Positions 60,888-64,000 of a DNA stretch of 64,000 nt are shown in pieces (the first letter of the stretch is position 1; each line of letters opens with the position of its first letter). The DNA comes from Bacillota bacterium. Its GTDB lineage: Bacteria; Bacillota; Negativicutes; Sporomusales; UBA7701. The DNA lies in assembly GCA_023415775.1 (NCBI GenBank), contig JAEZJM010000008.1:62001-126000 (forward strand), in the 5' to 3' direction. The notes beneath the pieces were generated by a model. It saw only the letters and a list, made by a program, of their open reading frames with translations, was not told where the DNA came from and did not search any database. The position numbers and the translations under genes were made by a program.

Positions 60888-61008
60888 CAGTCGTTCAGAA
60901 GGCCGTAGATGCAAGGCGCACCGAAAGAGCGCGCCGCGCCGCGTACTCGGACGTACGCAAGCAAGCGCTCTGAGGAGCTACGCAGCAGATGCGGCCTTAT
61001 CAACGACT
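60888..61008 (+). repeat. Dispersed palindromic repeat, copy 6
   Basis: CAGTCGTTCAGAAGG, TAGATGCAAGGCGCACC on the left; GCAGCAGATGCGG and CCTTATCAACGACTG on the right. It sits between the T-box terminator and ileS. Confidence 0.85.
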
Positions 61009-61013
61009 GCCCC

Positions 61014-61230
61014 AAATAAAAAGAGCCTCGCCCTAAAAGGGACGAGGTTATCTCGCGGTACCACCCTACTTGCTCACGCCACTCAAAACGTCTAACGCCC
61101 GTCACGCGGCGGAGCCTACTGCCTTCGGTCCGCAGTTCGGGAGGGATCTTCGCCGCATCGGTCCTGCCGGGCTTCCACCGCCCCCGGCTCGCTGGGAAGA
61201 CATTGATTGGCTACTCTCTCCGTCATCACT
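61014..61230 (-). ncRNA. T-box leader upstream of ileS
   Basis: The minus strand has the stem I region (GACGGAGAGAGTAG), then the T-box sequence AGGGTGGTACCGCG (61054-61067) and the terminator CCTCGTCCC-TTTTA-GGGCGAGG followed by CTCTTTTTATTT (61014-61047). Uncharged tRNA-Ile should favour the antiterminator. A candidate AUC specifier codon lies at 61145-61147, in GAAGATC. Confidence 0.92.
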
Positions 61231-61294
61231 TTTGTTGTATTCGGCTGTTGATAAACGTCGCCTCGGGCATGCTTGAAAATACTGTATGCACAAT

Positions 61295-61324
61295 ATTATA
61301 TACGACCGCGTCGCTTTTAGTCAA
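61295..61324 (-). promoter_or_regulatory. Sigma-A promoter of ileS, overlapping the end of the DUF167 gene
   Basis: On the minus strand TTGACT, 18 bases, TATAAT. The -35 box covers the stop codon of the DUF167 gene. Confidence 0.75.
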
Positions 61325-61628
61325 ACTTTACCGTTCCCAGCGCGGCAAAAAACGCATCCTTGCCCAGGCCGGCCACCCGCACCGTCTTGTCGCGGCTCTT
61401 CAGCCCGGCGACGATGACCACCCGGCTTTTGGCCACCTTCAGCAACTCGGCGAAAAACGCCGTGCAGGCCGCGTTGGCCGCGCCCTCCACCGGCGGCGAC
61501 GTCAGAGCCACCCGGACGGCATCCCCCGCCAGGCCCGTAATGGCAGAGCGCGACGCGCGCGGCTGCACCCGCACCCTGAAGGTCACGCCCTCCGGCCCCT
61601 CTCTCACATCCAGCGCCGCAAAATCCAC
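61317..61628 (-). CDS. DUF167/YggU family protein
   Basis: A 103-residue DUF167 (UPF0235/YggU) protein. Core seen: FRVRVQPRASRSAITGLAGDAVRVALTS in parts (RVQPRASRSAI), PPVEGAANAACTAFFAELL and GLKSRDKTVRVAG. Function unknown. It starts at GTG, two bases after the divIVA stop. It also carries the ileS promoter in its last codons. Confidence 0.9.
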   Translation of the reverse strand: MDFAALDVREGPEGVTFRVRVQPRASRSAITGLAGDAVRVALTSPPVEGAANAACTAFFAELLKVAKSRVVIVAGLKSRDKTVRVAGLGKDAFFAALGTVKFD

Positions 61629-61630
61629 CG

Positions 61631-62083
61631 CTAGTTGTCATCCTCCTGCGCGTTCTGCAGCATCTCCAGCTGGGCCTGCAGCAGCGTCCGCATCCGCGTC
61701 CGGTAAATCTGGGACTGCTTCTGCAGCTCCTCATACTCACCCTGGAGGCGTCGGACCTTCGACATCGACTCCTCCACCAGCTTCTGGCCGCGGATCTCGG
61801 CCTCCTTAATCTGCAGCTCGCTCTCCTTGCGGGCGTTAAGCTTGACCTCCTCGGCCGTCTCCTGGGCGATCACCAGCGTACTGTGGAGCGTGTTCTCCAT
61901 ATGCTGATAATGCTCCAGCTTGCTGTTCACCCGGTCGAGCGTCTCCTTCAGCTCGATGTTCTCGCGGTACAGCTTCTCGTAATCCTTCACCACCTCATCG
62001 AGGAAAGCGTCAACCTCTTCCTCGCTGTAGCCGCGGAAGCCGCGTTTGAATTCTTTGTTATGGATGTCCAACGGTGTCAGCAT
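61631..62083 (-). CDS. divIVA: DivIVA-family cell division/polarity protein
   Basis: DivIVA, 150 residues. The lipid-binding N-terminus MLTPLDIHNKEFKRGFRGY is recognisable (in parts: DIHNKEFKRGFRGYSEEEV), followed by long coiled coil (YEKLYRENIELKETLDRVNSKLE and EYEELQKQSQIYRTRMRTLL). It marks curved membrane at poles and septa. It follows the sepF-proC-ylmH genes as in other Bacillota. GGGAGTGGGGC precedes the ATG. Confidence 0.94.
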   Translation of the reverse strand: MLTPLDIHNKEFKRGFRGYSEEEVDAFLDEVVKDYEKLYRENIELKETLDRVNSKLEHYQHMENTLHSTLVIAQETAEEVKLNARKESELQIKEAEIRGQKLVEESMSKVRRLQGEYEELQKQSQIYRTRMRTLLQAQLEMLQNAQEDDN

Positions 62084-62105
62084 TGCCCCACTCCCTTTTC
62101 TAAAG

Positions 62106-62218
62106 CGGCGTCTAAAAAGTCCATCTGCGGCGTTGCTCCTGCGGGCGCTTGCTAGCGTACGTCCGAGTACGCGTCGCTGCGCGTCCTCGGTGCGCCTTGC
62201 ATCTGGAGCTTTTTAGCC
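62106..62218 (-). repeat. Dispersed palindromic repeat, copy 7
   Basis: On the minus strand GCTAAAAAGCTCC, AGATGCAAGGCGCACC to GCCGCAGATGGAC, TTTTTAGACGC. The centre has GCGTACTCGGACGTACGC. It lies between ylmH and divIVA. Confidence 0.85.
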
Positions 62219-62255
62219 TGCCGCCGGCATTCCGGAGACTTTAGCGCCGATACTC

Positions 62256-63041
62256 CTATATAAACCTCTTCAAATATATACTCGTCCGGCCCTTCTTCGT
62301 CTGGCCGAGGATCTCCACCACCTCGACCCGGCCGCGGCCGCGCATCGAGATGACATCCCCCGCCTTGATCGCCTGCGCGGGGCCCTTGGCATCCTGCCAG
62401 TTCACCTTCACCTTCGCGGCCTCAATTTCTTCCGTCATCTGGCTGCGCGAAGTCCCGTAGCCGGCCGCCGCAATCGTATCCAGCCGCAGCGACGCCACCG
62501 TCGCCCGGATCTCCTTCACCTTCTCCTCGCGGGGCGCGATATCGTCAAGCGCGATCGGCGCAAGCTCCACCGGCGCCGCCCCGATCTTGTGCAGATTATC
62601 CTTGATGAACCCCGCCAGCGTCGCGTCGCACACAATCTGGCAGCCCCGGCCGCCCATCACGATATCGCCCACGACCTCGCGCTTCACGCCTAAAGCCAGC
62701 ACCGCCCCCAGCACATCCCGGTGGCTGATGCTGTAATAGCGCACATCCACCTCGGCCGCCAGGGCCGCCAGCTCGAAATCCGGCTTGCCGCGGAAATCCT
62801 CCTCGACAAACGCCGCCTTCACCCGCTCAGCCCCCGGATAGCCCCCGTCCGCTTCCAGCTTCACACGCGGATAATGGGCGGCCACCGTCTCGGCGATACT
62901 GTAGCCGAAAGGATCGAGAAACTCGCTCACCTTATACCGTCTGCTCTTTAGCGCCCCCTCGGCCAGATCCACCAGCCTCGCGGCCAGATCCGACTCGCCG
63001 CTGGCGCGGTAAAAGCGCAGAATCTTTTCCCGTTCACTCAT
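62256..63041 (-). CDS. ylmH: YlmH family S4-domain RNA-binding protein
   Basis: YlmH, 261 residues, with a C-terminal S4 domain (SLRLDTIAAAGYGTSRSQM, then GDVISMRGRGRVEV). The N-terminal part is typical of the YlmH family (VDVRYYSISHRDVLGAVLALG). Relatives bind the 50S subunit and aid stalled ribosomes, in the same quality-control area as RqcH. The ATG overlaps the proC stop (ATGA). Confidence 0.94.
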   Translation of the reverse strand: MSEREKILRFYRASGESDLAARLVDLAEGALKSRRYKVSEFLDPFGYSIAETVAAHYPRVKLEADGGYPGAERVKAAFVEEDFRGKPDFELAALAAEVDVRYYSISHRDVLGAVLALGVKREVVGDIVMGGRGCQIVCDATLAGFIKDNLHKIGAAPVELAPIALDDIAPREEKVKEIRATVASLRLDTIAAAGYGTSRSQMTEEIEAAKVKVNWQDAKGPAQAIKAGDVISMRGRGRVEVVEILGQTKKGRTSIYLKRFI

Positions 63042-63856
63042 TTATGCTTCTGCCCCATCTCGCGCGAGCGCTCCGTAGCCGCCACCACTGCGTCCATCAG
63101 CGCGGCCCGCACGCCCTTCTGCTCCAGCACATGCACCCCGGCGATCGTCGTGCCCGCCGGCGAGGTCACCATATCGCGGAGCTTCGCCGGGTGCTCGCCC
63201 GTTTCCAGCACCATCTTCGCCGCTCCGTAGAGCGTCTGCGCGGCCAGCGTGATCGCCGTCTGGCGGGGTAAACCCACCCGCACCCCGGCGTCGGCCAGCG
63301 CATCGATCATCACATATGCAAACGCCGGACCGCTGCCCGATAACCCGGTCACCGCGTCCATTGCGTCCTCTTTCACAGTTACGACCCGGCCCACCGACGC
63401 GAACAGCGCCGCGGCCACCTTGCCGTCCTTGTCGCTCGCGTGGCGTCCGAGCGCAATCGCGCTCATCCCCGCCCCCACGGCCACCGGCGTATTCGGCATC
63501 ACCCGGATCACCGGCACTCCCGGCAGCTTATCCTCCAGCGTCGCCAGCGTAACCCCCGCAGCAACAGAAACCACCAGCGTCGACTTCGCCACCGCCGGCG
63601 CAAGCGCCGTCAGCACCTCGCCGATAACCTGCGGCTTCACCGTCAAAAACAGCACATCCGCCTTTGCGGCCGCGGCGGCCGAATCCCGCGCCGTCGCCAC
63701 CTGATAAGTCTTCGCCATATAATCGAGGCGGTCCGCCGACACATCGACCACCGTCAGCTGCCCGGCGGATACCAGGCCGACCTGCAGCATCCCGCGCACC
63801 AGCGCCTCGGCGATCGCGCCGCCGCCGACAAATAAAATCCGCTTATCCGTCAACAT
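63038..63856 (-). CDS. proC: Pyrroline-5-carboxylate reductase
   Basis: ProC, 272 residues, makes proline from pyrroline-5-carboxylate with NAD(P)H. NAD-binding motif LFVGGGAIAEALVRGM, then VLFLTVKPQVIGEVL, RVMPNTPVAVGAGMSA and GLSGSGPAFAYVMIDALADAG. GGGAGGACAGAG precedes the ATG. It lies between sepF and ylmH, as commonly found. Confidence 0.96.
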   Translation of the reverse strand: MLTDKRILFVGGGAIAEALVRGMLQVGLVSAGQLTVVDVSADRLDYMAKTYQVATARDSAAAAAKADVLFLTVKPQVIGEVLTALAPAVAKSTLVVSVAAGVTLATLEDKLPGVPVIRVMPNTPVAVGAGMSAIALGRHASDKDGKVAAALFASVGRVVTVKEDAMDAVTGLSGSGPAFAYVMIDALADAGVRVGLPRQTAITLAAQTLYGAAKMVLETGEHPAKLRDMVTSPAGTTIAGVHVLEQKGVRAALMDAVVAATERSREMGQKHK

Positions 63857-63889
63857 CTCTGTCCTCCCGCATCCGGCGGCCGAAAAATA

Positions 63890-64000
63890 CTACTGCTTAC
63901 TGTTCCAGGGCAGGATCGTCCTCTCCAGGCTCTCCTCGCGGCTGTTGTAAGCAACATCGACATTATTGGGCGCGCACAAAAAAATATTATTGCCGATCTT
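63890..64000 (-). CDS. sepF: Cell division protein SepF, C-terminal fragment at window edge
   Basis: The last 36 residues of a gene whose start is beyond the window: KIGNNIFLCAPNNVDVAYNS and a tail ending LPWNSKQ. NIFLCAPNNVDV matches the C-terminal strand of SepF, which links FtsZ to the membrane. The order sepF-proC-ylmH-divIVA is typical in Bacillota. Confidence 0.85.
   Translation of the reverse strand, partial: KIGNNIFLCAPNNVDVAYNSREESLERTILPWNSKQ

Overview
The window reads as chromosome of a GC-rich, spore-forming-type Bacillota, most likely a Negativicute of the Sporomusa group. This is inference from gene content: T-box, SAM-I and FMN leader RNAs, remA, divIVA, a sepF fragment, ylmH and a PrkC-type kinase; lysine synthesis through dapL; the fixC/fixX end of a Fix electron-transfer operon; and an anaerobic-looking flavoprotein/ferredoxin set. 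Nearly all genes lie on the minus strand. The plus-strand genes are fixCX, rpmB, an HD-GYP gene, rqcH with a small Fe-S protein, a Crp/Fnr regulator and a 48-residue peptide. No tRNA, rRNA, phage, insertion sequence with transposase or CRISPR array is visible.

Layout. 1-4.2 kb: end of fixCX and several small or unknown genes, including a tautomerase, a TVP38 membrane protein and a duplicated-domain protein. 4.2-8.7 kb: recG, a DUF1858 protein, rpmB on the other strand, hslO and a phosphodiesterase. 8.7-12.6 kb: riboflavin operon ribD-ribE-ribBA-ribH behind an FMN riboswitch. 12.6-20.8 kb: cell-envelope signalling operon fhaA-fhaB-stp-ftsW-pbp-pknB-rsgA-rpe. 20.8-33.7 kb: housekeeping run yicC-remA-gmk-rpoZ-coaBC-(SAM-I)metK-HMA-priA-def-fmt-DUF116-rsmB-rlmN. 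33.8-43.2 kb: secreted protein, HD-GYP, dapL, dapF, a calcium-type P-ATPase, rqcH and a [2Fe-2S] protein. 43.2-50.9 kb: Old Yellow Enzyme, methyltransferase, pyrR-rluD-lspA, mgsA, ferredoxin, second TVP38, DksA-like protein, nitroreductase. 50.9-58 kb: accessory stretch with a Crp regulator, NhaC antiporter, ferredoxin, AprA/FrdA-like flavoprotein, small peptide, MFS transporter and soluble chemoreceptor. 58-64 kb: T-box-ileS, DUF167, divIVA, ylmH, proC and the end of sepF.

Three observations stand out. (1) At 42925-43131 a CopZ-type BFD-like [2Fe-2S] domain has an in-frame TGA exactly at the first cysteine of its conserved NPSGRCC motif, followed by a SECIS-like hairpin; it may be a small selenoprotein not known to me. 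(2) A dispersed palindromic element of about 110-125 bp, with seven copies between transcription units (one enlarged), has one copy sitting precisely inside the L2 loop of the FMN riboswitch aptamer. (3) The envelope-signalling operon has the gene order of the actinobacterial fhaA-fhaB-pstP-rodA-pbpA-pknB cluster joined to the Bacillota order prkC-rsgA-rpe.

Start codons were chosen by ribosome-binding-site spacing and promoter position. Several genes appear to start at TTG or GTG, inside a longer open frame that begins further upstream.
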